From Roseomonas sp. (lineage in GTDB: Bacteria; Pseudomonadota; Alphaproteobacteria; Acetobacterales; Acetobacteraceae): a DNA stretch of 64,000 nucleotides. Below, piece by piece: positions 24,848 to 33,088 of the stretch. Location of the stretch: contig JAPSLO010000006.1 in NCBI GenBank assembly GCA_031180725.1, positions 124,001-188,000 of the forward strand. Reading direction: 5' to 3'. The notes beneath the pieces were generated by a model, which worked only from the letters and a program-made list of their open reading frames with translations, did not search any database and had not been told where the DNA came from. Numbering within the stretch: the stretch's first letter is position 1; each line of letters opens with the position of its first letter. The position numbers and the translations under genes are program-made.

Positions 24848-25657
24848 ATGCCCGTCGCTCGACGCCGCCTGCTGGCGGCGCCTGCCCTGCTGGCGGCGCT
24901 GCCCTCCGCCAAGGCCCGGGCCCAGGCCGCGCCGGCCGAGGTGGCGCGCATCATCGCCCCCGGCGGCACCCTGCGGGTGGCGATCAATTTCGGCAATCCG
25001 GTGCTGGCCCAGCCCGACCCCGCCGGCGGCGAGCCGCGCGGCGTCTCGGCCGATCTGGCGAAGGAAGCCGCGAAGCGGCTCGGCCTGTCCTACCGCTTCA
25101 TCACCTATCCCGCTGCTGGCCGGGTGACGGATGCCAATCGCGAAGGCGCCTGGGACATGTGCTTCCTGGCCATCGACCCGGTGCGCGCGCAGGGCATCCA
25201 GTTCACCGCCCCCTATGTGGTGATCGAGGGCACCTACCTGGTCACCGCCGACAGCCCGCTGCAACGGATCGAGGAGTTCGAGCGCCCGGGCCTGCGCATC
25301 GCGGTCGGGCGCGGCAGCGCCTATGACCTCTATCTCACCCGCGCGCTGCCGCAGGCACAACTGGTCCGCGCTCCCACCTCGCCGGATGCGGTCGAATGGT
25401 TCCGGCGCGACCGGCTGGATGCGGCCGCCGGGGTGAAGCAGCCGCTGGTCGCCTATGCCCGCGCGAATCCGGATACGCGCGTGATCCCCGGTCGCTTCAT
25501 GGTGATCGAGCAGGCGGTGGGCATCCCGCAGGGGCGTGAGGCGGCGATGCCCTGGCTGCGCGCCTTCATCGAGGAGATGAAGGCCAGCGGCTTCGTCGCG
25601 CGGTCGCTCGCCACCAGTGGGCAGTCGGAAGCCGAGGTCGCGCCACCGGCCAATTGA
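24848..25657 (+). CDS. Polar amino-acid-type ABC substrate-binding protein (family 3)
   Basis: A 269-residue periplasmic binding protein with a Tat-like leader (VARRRLLAAPALLAALPSAKARAQA). SBP family 3 features are TLRVAINFGNPVLAQ, a PRGVSADLAKEAAKRLGLSYRFI segment, WDMCFLAIDPVRAQGIQFTAPYVVIEGTYLV, and GLRIAVGRGSAYDLYL. It would bind an amino acid or small carboxylate. AAGGAGG stands five bases before the ATG. No permease or ATPase lies beside it, so it is an orphan receptor or belongs to a transporter elsewhere. Confidence 0.87.
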   Translation: MPVARRRLLAAPALLAALPSAKARAQAAPAEVARIIAPGGTLRVAINFGNPVLAQPDPAGGEPRGVSADLAKEAAKRLGLSYRFITYPAAGRVTDANREGAWDMCFLAIDPVRAQGIQFTAPYVVIEGTYLVTADSPLQRIEEFERPGLRIAVGRGSAYDLYLTRALPQAQLVRAPTSPDAVEWFRRDRLDAAAGVKQPLVAYARANPDTRVIPGRFMVIEQAVGIPQGREAAMPWLRAFIEEMKASGFVARSLATSGQSEAEVAPPAN

Positions 25658-25671
25658 TCTGGTAACCAGAT
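25657..25671. promoter_or_regulatory. Perfect palindrome ATCTGGT-A-ACCAGAT
   Basis: Seven-base arms with a single central base, beginning on the last base of the binding-protein stop codon and ending 45 bases before the ATG of the D-2-hydroxyacid dehydrogenase. The one-base centre makes it unlikely as an RNA terminator hairpin but good as a dimer operator. No regulator gene is adjacent. Confidence 0.45.
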
Positions 25672-25716
25672 GGATATTCACGCTCGCGGTCAGGCGAATG
25701 CGCTACGCCTTGAGCC

Positions 25717-26706
25717 ATGCGCACCGCCGTCTTTTCCACCAAGCCCTACGATCGCCGCTTTCTGCAGGCCGCCGCCCGGGCCGGCGCGCATGATCTGGTC
25801 TGGATCGAGGCGCGGCTGGACGGCACGACCGCACGGCTGGCGGAAGGCTGCGAGGTCGCCTGTCTCTTCGTGAACGACCGCGCCGATGCCACGGCGCTGG
25901 AAATCCTCACCGCCGGGGGCACGCGCTTCCTGGCGCTTCGCTCGGCTGGCTTCAATCATGTGGACCTGCTGGCGGCGAAGCGGCTGGGCATTTCCGTGGG
26001 GCGCGTGCCGGCCTATTCGCCGGAAGCCGTCGCGGAACATACGGTGGCGCTGATCCTGGCGCTGAACCGGCGCATCCACCGCGCCCATGCCCGCGTACGC
26101 GAAGGCAATTTCGCGCTGGAAGGGCTGCTGGGCTTCGACCTGCATGGCCGCACGGTGGGCATCATCGGCACCGGCCAGATCGGCGCGGCCTTCGCCCGCA
26201 TCATGGCCGGCTTCGGCTGCCGGCTGCTGGGGCATGATCCCGCGCCTTCGGACCGCTGCCTGGCGCTGGGCATGGAATATCGGCCGCTGGGCGAGGTGTT
26301 GCAGGCCTCCGACATCATCAGCTTGCACTGCCCGCTGACGCCCGGCACGCGCCATCTGATCGACGCCGCCGCGCTGACGCTGATGAAGCGCGGCGCCATG
26401 CTGATCAACACCAGCCGTGGCGCGATACTGGACACGGCCGCTGTGGTGCAGGCGCTGAAGTCGGGCCAGCTCGGCTATCTCGGCCTGGATGTGTACGAGG
26501 AAGAGGAGAAGCTGTTCTTCGAGGATCTCTCCTCCACCGTCATTGCCGACGATGTTTTCGCGCGCCTGCTGACCTTCCCGAATGTGCTGATCACCGGCCA
26601 TCAGGCCTTCTTCACCGAGGAGGCGATGCGCGCCATCGCCGAGACGACCTTGGCCAATATCGACGCCTTCGCCCGCAGCGGCCGGGCTGCGCATCCGGTG
26701 GAATAG
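25717..26706 (+). CDS. D-2-hydroxyacid dehydrogenase, D-lactate dehydrogenase type
   Basis: A 329-residue NAD-dependent dehydrogenase of the LdhA branch. The N-terminal half-domain begins [16 protein letters not shown], and [13 protein letters not shown] is near residue 73. The Rossmann GXGXXG ([17 protein letters not shown]) is near 148-163. The catalytic Arg is in [11 protein letters not shown] near 233, the Glu in [11 protein letters not shown] near 260, and the His in [13 protein letters not shown] near 292. It reduces pyruvate to D-lactate or the reverse. A palindrome lies 45 bases upstream. It stands alone, between an orphan binding protein and the convergent sirtuin gene. Confidence 0.92.
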   Translation: MRTAVFSTKPYDRRFLQAAARAGAHDLVWIEARLDGTTARLAEGCEVACLFVNDRADATALEILTAGGTRFLALRSAGFNHVDLLAAKRLGISVGRVPAYSPEAVAEHTVALILALNRRIHRAHARVREGNFALEGLLGFDLHGRTVGIIGTGQIGAAFARIMAGFGCRLLGHDPAPSDRCLALGMEYRPLGEVLQASDIISLHCPLTPGTRHLIDAAALTLMKRGAMLINTSRGAILDTAAVVQALKSGQLGYLGLDVYEEEEKLFFEDLSSTVIADDVFARLLTFPNVLITGHQAFFTEEAMRAIAETTLANIDAFARSGRAAHPVE

Positions 26707-26722
26707 GCGCCCAAAGGGCGCC
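26706..26722. terminator. Short GC hairpin after the hydroxyacid dehydrogenase gene
   Basis: GGCGCCC, a three-base loop AAA, then GGGCGCC, starting at the last base of the stop codon. There is no T tract. It lies between convergent genes and may be a weak terminator. The remaining bases to 26836 show nothing else. Confidence 0.4.
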
Positions 26723-26836
26723 CGCGCAGGGCAACCGCCTGGCCCCACGGAACAGCGCGTCACGCCGGAGGCGTACCTTCGGCACGACGGCGCGCAAGCC
26801 AGACGCTGGACGCGGCTCGGCGCCTGAGGGCGGGCC

Positions 26837-27550
26837 TCAATCTCCCCACTCGGCCAGCAGCTCCGCCACCAGGCGGGGCACGGTCTCGGTGGCGGGGCCC
26901 AGCATCGCCTCATCGAAATCGCTCGCGACTTCCGATGCGGCGATGTTCAGCTCGATAGTGCGGGCGCGGCCGGCCACCTCGGCGACGAAGCCGGCGGCGG
27001 GATAGACATGGCCGCTGGTGCCGATGGCGGCGAAGATGCCGCAGCCCTCCAGCGCCCGGCCGATGCGCTCCATCTCCAGCGGCATTTCGCCGAACCAGAC
27101 CACATGCGGGCGCATTCCGCCGGCGCGGCCGCAGGCGGGGCAGGCGACGGCGGTGGAGAGATCCTCCTCCCACAGCCGCACCGTTTGGCAATGGCGGCAG
27201 CGCGCCTTCATCAACTCGCCATGCATGTGCAGCAGGCGCCGCGTGCCGGCGCGTTCATGCAGGTTGTCCACGTTCTGGGTAACCAGCAGGAATTCGCCCG
27301 GCCAGCGCCGGTCCAGCTCCGCCAGCGCCAGATGGGCCGCGTTGGGTTGCAGCGCGGGATCGCGCAGCTGCGCGCGGCGGGCGTTGTAGAAGGCATGGAC
27401 GCGGGCCGGGTCGCGGGCGAAGGCTTCCGGCGTGGCCACATCCTCGATGCGGACCTTGGCCCAGATCCCGTCGGGGTCGCGGAAGGTGGCCAGGCCGCTT
27501 TCCCGGCTGATGCCGGCGCCGGTGAGGATGACGAGGCCCGGGGCGCGCAT
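26837..27550 (-). CDS. cobB: NAD-dependent protein deacylase, sirtuin (CobB type)
   Basis: A 237-residue sirtuin that removes acyl groups from lysines using NAD. Visible motifs are ILTGAGISRESGLATFRD near residue 8-25 and TQNVDNLHERAG near 90. The catalytic His is in LHMHGELMKARC near 107, the zinc ligands in CRHCQ and CPACG, and PHVVWFGEMP near 150. The pocket sequence FYNARR (Tyr and Arg three apart) is the class III signature linked to desuccinylase/demalonylase activity as well as deacetylation. The start ATG is the first in frame. It is convergent with the dehydrogenase gene. Confidence 0.93.
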   Translation of the reverse strand: MRAPGLVILTGAGISRESGLATFRDPDGIWAKVRIEDVATPEAFARDPARVHAFYNARRAQLRDPALQPNAAHLALAELDRRWPGEFLLVTQNVDNLHERAGTRRLLHMHGELMKARCRHCQTVRLWEEDLSTAVACPACGRAGGMRPHVVWFGEMPLEMERIGRALEGCGIFAAIGTSGHVYPAAGFVAEVAGRARTIELNIAASEVASDFDEAMLGPATETVPRLVAELLAEWGD

Positions 27551-27630
27551 GGCGTGGAGCCTAGCGCATCACGGGCGTCGCGGCGACGGCTGTGGCGGGC
27601 GCACCGGCGCCCCGGCGCGCCCGCCCTCGC

Positions 27631-28059
27631 TCAGCGGCGGTGGTTCAGCAGGCTGGCGATTACCCAGGTTGCCGCGACCGCCAGACCCAGCGTCGTCAGC
27701 GGATGCGTCCGCGTGACCACGCGCAGCCGGTCGGCGGCGTCCATCGCGATGTCGCGGCCTTCGCCCGCGTAATGCGCCGCGCTGCGCGCCCCGGCCCGGG
27801 CGTAGCGCCCGGCATCATTCGCTGCCGGGCGCAGGCGGTGCTCCATCAGATCTTCGATCTGGTGCCAGAGGCGCGCCAGCTCGCTGCGAGCGTCGTCCCG
27901 TCGGCCATGCATCCGCCGGGAGGCGTAGCGGGTGTAGCGGGAGGTGCGGTCGGAGGTGCGCTCCGCGGCCGCGTTGGCGCGGTCGCCATACTCCTCGGCG
28001 GTATCACGCAGATAGTCCACGGCGCGCCGGAGGGTGGAAGGCAGGGAGTGATGACCCAT
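27631..28059 (-). CDS. DUF883 (ElaB/YqjD)-like membrane-anchored protein
   Basis: A 142-residue helical protein. The N-terminal 110 residues are charged and Arg-rich (SLPSTLRRAVDYLRDTAEEYGDR, then ERTSDRTSRYTRY). One membrane segment follows near the end (HPLTTLGLAVAATWVIASLL) with a basic tail NHRR. This is the layout of the DUF883/ElaB group, which in E. coli binds ribosomes and sits in the inner membrane, often in stationary phase. The start at 28059 has GGAAAGGA about eight bases upstream. The MFS gene lies 47 bases upstream on the same strand. Confidence 0.75.
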   Translation of the reverse strand: MGHHSLPSTLRRAVDYLRDTAEEYGDRANAAAERTSDRTSRYTRYASRRMHGRRDDARSELARLWHQIEDLMEHRLRPAANDAGRYARAGARSAAHYAGEGRDIAMDAADRLRVVTRTHPLTTLGLAVAATWVIASLLNHRR

Positions 28060-28106
28060 GGGGTGCGTCCTTTCCGGGTGATGCGGAATGAACGGCGGCA
28101 CGGCCT

Positions 28107-29240
28107 TCAGGTTCTTGTCCTGCCGGCGCCCGGGGCGGGCAGGCGCAGCACCAGCCAGCCCAGCAGCAGGCACAGCCCGAGCAGCAGGCCCGGGACCGCA
28201 CCCGGGCCGAAGGCGTCGGCGGCCACCCCCATCAGCCCGGGCAGGATGGCGACCCCGAGCATGGCGGCCGCGACCTGCAGGCCGAAGGCATGCACTGCCA
28301 GCGGCCCCAGCCGCGCCGGGGTGCGGGCCATCACGGTCGGATAGATGGGCGAGAGCGCCACGGCCAGCAGGGCCAGCGATGCCAGGTCCATGAGGCCGCC
28401 CGCATAGGCTGCCGCGGCGGCCAGCATGGGCGCCAGCACCAGGCGCAGCAGCCGGTCCGCGCCGATGCGGTCCACCACGAAGCCCATGGCGATCCGCCCG
28501 CCGGCCAGGCCGGCGAAGAAGATGGTGGCGGCGGCGACGCCCTCGGCCGGGGTGGCGCCGCGCGCGATCAGGACCGTGGCGGCCCATTGGCCGGCCCCGG
28601 CTTCCAGCCCTGTGTAGATGAAGAACAAGGCCATCTGCAGCCGCGCCGTGGGGTGACGCAGCGCGCTGGCCAAGCTCGGCCGGGCGCTGGGGCCGGCGGT
28701 GTCCAATGCCCAGCGGCGGCGCGTGGCGAGGAAGGCCAGTGCTAGCAACGCCAGTGGCGCGGCCATGCTGGCATAGCCGGCCTGCCAGCCCGCGCCGGCG
28801 GCCAGCAGTGCCGCCACCGCGGCCGGGCCGGTGGTGGCGCCAATGCCCCAGCAGGCATGCATCCAGTTCAGGTGGCGGGGGGTGAAGCGGGCAGCGGCGA
28901 AGGCGTTCAGCCCAGCATCCACCGCCCCACCCCCCATTCCCGACAGGACGGCAAGTGCCACGAAGATCGGCCAGGGCGGCATCAGGGCCTGCCCCCCCGC
29001 GGCCAGGGCGGTGGCGCCGACACTGGCCGCCAGCACCCCGCCCAGGCCGAGCGCGGCGATCAGCCGTGGCGCCAGCAGGCTCGCCGTGATGTAGCCGGCC
29101 GCAAGCCCTGCCAGCACCAGGCCGAGCGCCGCGTTCGGCAGCCCATAGGCCGGCCCGAACTGCGGCCAGAGCGTCCCCGGCAGCGGATCCGGCAGGCCCA
29201 GCCCGACATAGGCCACATAGGCGAGAGCGAGCAGCGGCAC
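28107..29240 (-). CDS. Major facilitator superfamily transporter
   Basis: A 377-residue membrane protein with about 12 hydrophobic helices. The first half has GLPDPLPGTLWPQFGPAYGLP and GLAAGYITASLLAPRL; a cytoplasmic break lies near residues 170-190. GMGGGAVDAGLNAFAA and the loop motif GGRIAMGFVVDRIGADRLL (MFS motif A-like, near 250) support the family. It resembles fucose/glucose-permease-like MFS proteins; the substrate is unknown. The start is GTG at 29240, 15 bases after the stop of the copper-chaperone gene, so it is probably cotranscribed with the copper-related genes. Confidence 0.85.
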   Translation of the reverse strand: MPLLALAYVAYVGLGLPDPLPGTLWPQFGPAYGLPNAALGLVLAGLAAGYITASLLAPRLIAALGLGGVLAASVGATALAAGGQALMPPWPIFVALAVLSGMGGGAVDAGLNAFAAARFTPRHLNWMHACWGIGATTGPAAVAALLAAGAGWQAGYASMAAPLALLALAFLATRRRWALDTAGPSARPSLASALRHPTARLQMALFFIYTGLEAGAGQWAATVLIARGATPAEGVAAATIFFAGLAGGRIAMGFVVDRIGADRLLRLVLAPMLAAAAAYAGGLMDLASLALLAVALSPIYPTVMARTPARLGPLAVHAFGLQVAAAMLGVAILPGLMGVAADAFGPGAVPGLLLGLCLLLGWLVLRLPAPGAGRTRT

Positions 29241-29255
29241 CTGCCGTGCCGCCGC

Positions 29256-29738
29256 TCAGTGCTGGTGATGGCTTCCGGCGGCGGCCGAGGGCCCGCGGGC
29301 GCCGGCCCGTTCCACCGCCAGGTTCACCGTTACCTCTCCGGCCCGCTCGAACACCAATGTCACGGGCAGGGTAGTGCCGGGCCGGGTGGCAGCGGTCAGG
29401 CCGATCAGCATCAGGTGGTAGCCGCCGGGCGCCAGCCGCACGTCCTGTCCCGGGGGCAGGTCGATGGCCTCCACCGGGCGCATGCGCATCACATCGCCGT
29501 CCCGGACGTGGGTGTGGAGTTCCACGGTGCCGGCTGCCGTGCTGCGAGCTGCGATCAGGCGGTCCGGCGTGCTGCCGGTATTGCGCAGCGTCATGAAGCC
29601 CGCCCCGACGGCACCCGCGCCGGCAGCGCGGGACCAGGGCTGGACGACGGCGATGGTGGCCTGCTGGGCGCGGCCGGCGCGCGCCAGCACAACACCCGCG
29701 GCCGCGCCGAGGGCGGCGCGGCGGGTCAAATTTTTCAT
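29256..29738 (-). CDS. Periplasmic copper chaperone PCu(A)C
   Basis: A 160-residue exported protein with a twin-arginine-type leader (LTRRAALGAAAGVVLARAGRAQ). It carries the PCu(A)C copper site: ELHTHVRDGDVMRMRPV near residues 74-90 and the later YHLMLIGL near 107, i.e. the spaced His/Met ligands. It delivers Cu(I) to the CuA site of cytochrome oxidase or buffers periplasmic copper. The C-terminal SHHQH tail may add metal ligands. It sits in a minus-strand run with YcnI-like and DUF2946 genes, which supports a copper role. Confidence 0.9.
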   Translation of the reverse strand: MKNLTRRAALGAAAGVVLARAGRAQQATIAVVQPWSRAAGAGAVGAGFMTLRNTGSTPDRLIAARSTAAGTVELHTHVRDGDVMRMRPVEAIDLPPGQDVRLAPGGYHLMLIGLTAATRPGTTLPVTLVFERAGEVTVNLAVERAGARGPSAAAGSHHQH

Positions 29739-29748
29739 GGAGAAATCC

Positions 29749-30093
29749 TCAGGCCAAGGCGTCGAGATCGTTAGGCTTCAGCCCGGCACGGCCTTCGATG
29801 CGCCCGGCGATGCGGGCCAGATTGGCGGCGATGCGCGCGCCCTGGACCGGATCACCCGTGGTGCAGGTGGTGTTGGCGAGGGTCAGCGCCCGCTGCAGGG
29901 CCAGCCTTTCCTCCGGCGTGGCATGGGGCAGGGCGGCTTCCAGCGCCGCGCGGGCGGGTGCCAGCGCGCCGTCGCAGACCGCAGTCAAATGCGCATCCAT
30001 CGCATCCGGGTCGCAGGCCGCGGCGGGCCGGGCCAGCGTGGCGGCGCCGGCGGCGAGTGCGGCGAGTGGCAGCAGGCGTCTCGTCTGGTCCAT
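29749..30093 (-). CDS. Small exported Cys-containing protein in the copper gene run
   Basis: I do not recognise the family. The 114-residue product has a signal peptide (TRRLLPLAALAAGAATLARPAAA) and a mature helical chain. This has three Cys (CDPDAMDAHLTAVCDGAL and ANTTCTTGDPVQ) and ends RAGLKPNDLDALA. The start at 30093 has GGGAGG upstream inside the tail of the YcnI-like gene. Flanked by PCu(A)C ten bases downstream and YcnI 11 bases upstream, it is very probably part of one operon. A role in copper handling or disulfide chemistry is inferred only from the neighbours. Confidence 0.7.
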   Translation of the reverse strand: MDQTRRLLPLAALAAGAATLARPAAACDPDAMDAHLTAVCDGALAPARAALEAALPHATPEERLALQRALTLANTTCTTGDPVQGARIAANLARIAGRIEGRAGLKPNDLDALA

Positions 30094-30104
30094 GCTTGCC
30101 TCCC

Positions 30105-30623
30105 TCAGTTGCGCGGCACCAGGCGGAGGGCCGGGGCGGGATAACGATAGCTCGTTACCCGCTGGCCGGGTTCCGGAATCTGTATCCAGGCGGCCTGCTT
30201 CCCGTCCTCGCAATTCTGCACGACGGGAATGTAGAAAAGCTCCCCGGGCTGATCCGGCAAGCGCAGACGGATGACGAATTCGTCGTAATGCGCATCCTCC
30301 AGCCTCCCACCTTCCCAGCTCACCTCCGCGAGGGGTGGTGCGCTTCCATGGCCGGCCGCGGCCTCCCCACGTGTGGTGGTACGCAGGGTCCAGCCGGGCT
30401 TCGGCATGGGGCGGGCATCGGTGATGGATTCGGGCAGGCGCACGGTGAAGCGCGTGGTGGCGGCGCCGTCGCAGCCATGCGGCACGCGGAAAGTGGCGCG
30501 GTAATAGCTGTTCGCCTGAGCCTGCTGGGTTTCCAGCGTGACATGCGCGGCGGCGGGGCCAGCGGCCAGCAGGGCCAGCACCCCGATAGCGCCGATGCGA
30601 CCGGCGCCGTGGAATTTCGACAT
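30105..30623 (-). CDS. YcnI-like (DUF1775) copper-binding periplasmic protein
   Basis: A 172-residue protein with a signal peptide that ends GPAAA before the mature N-terminus HVTLETQQAQANSYYRA. The N-terminal His after cleavage is a known copper ligand of YcnI proteins. Further motifs are FRVPHGCDGAATTRFTVRLPE, KPGWTL, and FVIRLRLPDQPGELFYIPVVQNCEDG. The family binds Cu(II) and is typically encoded with CopC/CopD or PCu(A)C proteins, as here. The usual C-terminal membrane anchor is missing; the chain ends RLVPRN. Confidence 0.87.
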   Translation of the reverse strand: MSKFHGAGRIGAIGVLALLAAGPAAAHVTLETQQAQANSYYRATFRVPHGCDGAATTRFTVRLPESITDARPMPKPGWTLRTTTRGEAAAGHGSAPPLAEVSWEGGRLEDAHYDEFVIRLRLPDQPGELFYIPVVQNCEDGKQAAWIQIPEPGQRVTSYRYPAPALRLVPRN

Positions 30624-30661
30624 GGAAGGGTATCCTGATCCGGTTGCGGAAAGGGGACGGA

Positions 30662-31027
30662 TCAGGAGGTCGGCGGCGCCCTCGGCTGGCAGGAGCGCGG
30701 CGGGCTGGCGGGCCGTGGGGGTGGCGGCGGCGCCTGCGGATCGGGGGCCTGCGCCAGCACCACGGGCGGGGCGAGCGTCACCGGTGGGGGCGGCAGCGCC
30801 ACATCGGCCGGGCCCTGGCAGGCCGGGCAGACCATGGCGGCGAGCTTCGGTGCGCTGTCCCGCTCCTCCCCGGGCAGGGTGATGCGGTGCAGCCCGTCCG
30901 GCGTGCAGAGTTCCACCACCAGCCCGGCCGGCGGCGTCGCCAGGCGCAGGCAATGGCCGAACGCCGTGCCCCACTGCAGCAGCAGCAGGATGACGAGCAG
31001 CTTCGTCAGGGCGGGGCGCAGGCGCAC
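30662..31027 (-). CDS. DUF2946-like protein, Cys-containing and Pro-rich
   Basis: A roughly 121-residue exported protein. A leader-like hydrophobic stretch (LTKLLVILLLLQWGTAFGHCLRL) is followed by LVVELCTPDGLHRITLPGEE and AAMVCPACQGPADVAL, matching the DUF2946 pattern with a CPAC motif. A Pro-rich C-terminus of about 45 residues follows. DUF2946 genes are common beside copper genes. The start is uncertain: GTG at 31027 is used because no ATG lies in frame before the upstream ThpR stop. It is the first gene of the minus-strand copper run. Confidence 0.7.
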   Translation of the reverse strand: MRLRPALTKLLVILLLLQWGTAFGHCLRLATPPAGLVVELCTPDGLHRITLPGEERDSAPKLAAMVCPACQGPADVALPPPPVTLAPPVVLAQAPDPQAPPPPPRPASPPRSCQPRAPPTS

Positions 31028-31083
31028 GAGCGCAACGTTACCACGTGGCAGGCCGCCCGGGGAACGGCCAATGGAGATGAAGA

Positions 31084-31620
31084 TCAGGCCAGCTCGTACT
31101 CCACCTCCGGCACGTAATGCGCGGCTTCCTTGCCCAGGTGGGAAGAAAAGAGGGTGAAATGCTCCACCGGCACCGGTGGCGGGCGGAAGAGCGCATGCGT
31201 CTGGAGGAAGGAGACGAGCTTGTGCGTCTCCGCCCGGTCCGTGCGGGCCAGGGTGACATGGGGCGCGAAGCGGCGGCGCTCCGGCTCCAGCCCGATCCGC
31301 TGCAGGGCCGTCTCCACCTTGCCCTGCAGGCGGGACAGCGCCTCGGACCGCTCGGCGGTGACGTGCAGGGACTGGATGCGGCCGGCCTTCTCGAAGGTAC
31401 CGAGGCCGGCCAGCGCCAGTTCGAAGCGCGGCGCGCGGATATTCGCCAGGGCCTGGTCCACTTCCTCTGCGCGCCAGGGCTCGATCTCGCCGATGAAGCG
31501 CAGCGTCAGATGGTAGTTCTCGGGCGGCACCCAGCGGGCGCCCGGGATGCCGCCGGCCAGTGCGCTGAGCTGGGCCTTGACCAGGCTGGGCAAAGCGAGG
31601 GCGACGAAGAGGCGTAACAT
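31084..31620 (-). CDS. thpR: RNA 2',3'-cyclic phosphodiesterase (ThpR/LigT, 2H family)
   Basis: A 178-residue 2H phosphoesterase. It opens with MLRLFVALALP and carries the two catalytic HxT motifs, HLTLRFIGE near residue 37 and HVTLART near 121, plus RWVPPENYH before the first one. It hydrolyses 2',3'-cyclic phosphate ends of RNA to 2'-phosphates. The length agrees with the family. It precedes the DUF2946 gene by 56 bases on the same strand and is probably not functionally tied to copper. Confidence 0.93.
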   Translation of the reverse strand: MLRLFVALALPSLVKAQLSALAGGIPGARWVPPENYHLTLRFIGEIEPWRAEEVDQALANIRAPRFELALAGLGTFEKAGRIQSLHVTAERSEALSRLQGKVETALQRIGLEPERRRFAPHVTLARTDRAETHKLVSFLQTHALFRPPPVPVEHFTLFSSHLGKEAAHYVPEVEYELA

Positions 31621-31680
31621 TCCGGTCCCTCCGCAACTACCGGGTGAAGCGATTCGGGGAATCGCCGCGCCAGTCGCGAA

Positions 31681-32310
31681 TCACCCTGCGGCGGAAACAC
31701 GCACGCGGTCCAGCAGGGTTTCGATGAAAGGAAGCATCCGTCGCGCGATGATGTCCGCGCCCTGGGCCGTCGGGTGGATGCGATCAGGCTGGTTGAGCTC
31801 GGGATTGCCGGCTACGTCCTCCAGCAGGAAGGGGTAGAAGACCAAGTCTGGGCGTTGCTGCGCCAGCGTCGCGAAGACGGCCTGGAATTCCCGCCCGTAA
31901 TCGGCGCCGAGATTGGGGGGCGCGAGCATACCCGCCAGCAGGGTGGGGATGTTGCGCCGCGCCAGCGCGTCCAGGATGGCGACCAGGTTGTCTCTCATCT
32001 GGGCGGGCGGAAGGCCGCGCAGCCCGTCATTGCCGCCCAGCGCCACGATGGCGGCATGCGGCCGGTCGCCCAGCGCCCATTCCAGCCGCGCGCGGCCACC
32101 GGCGGTGGTGTCGCCCGAAACGCCGGCATCGATCACCCGCACATTGCGCCCACGCTCCCGCAGCAGGGCCTGGATGCGGGCGGGCAGCGCCTCGCCCCGC
32201 GGCAGGCCGTAGCCGGCGGTGATGGAATCGCCCAGCATGAGCAGGCGCAGCTCGGCACCGGGCGCGACCTGGGCCCGAACGCGGCCGGCCGCGGTGCCGG
32301 TGAGCAACAT
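31681..32310 (-). CDS. Arylesterase / lysophospholipase (TesA-like, SGNH hydrolase)
   Basis: A 209-residue SGNH-fold esterase. The catalytic Ser is in MLGDSITAGYG near residue 25, Gly/Asn of the oxyanion hole in VSGDTTAGG and VALGGNDGLRG, and the Asp-His pair in PDRIHPTAQG near 187. Export is expected, yet the first in-frame ATG (32310) gives a leader without a basic start. A much better leader (GRRAALRKAALGIGM) lies in frame just upstream but has no start codon, see findings. It is divergent from the YbbA-like ATPase, matching the conserved tesA-ybbA-ybbP set. Confidence 0.87.
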   Translation of the reverse strand: MLLTGTAAGRVRAQVAPGAELRLLMLGDSITAGYGLPRGEALPARIQALLRERGRNVRVIDAGVSGDTTAGGRARLEWALGDRPHAAIVALGGNDGLRGLPPAQMRDNLVAILDALARRNIPTLLAGMLAPPNLGADYGREFQAVFATLAQQRPDLVFYPFLLEDVAGNPELNQPDRIHPTAQGADIIARRMLPFIETLLDRVRVSAAG

Positions 32311-32380
32311 TCCGATACCGAGCGCCGCCTTCCGCAGCGCGGCGCGGCGACCATATGGGGCCTGTTTGCCGGAGCATGAC

Positions 32381-33084
<704 letters not shown>

Positions 33085-33088
<4 letters not shown>

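Noticed and set aside
32133-32354. A separate small gene starting at ATG 32354
   Set aside because: Its translation is Arg/Cys/Pro-rich noise overlapping the arylesterase; the ATG is of interest only as a possible shifted start of the esterase.
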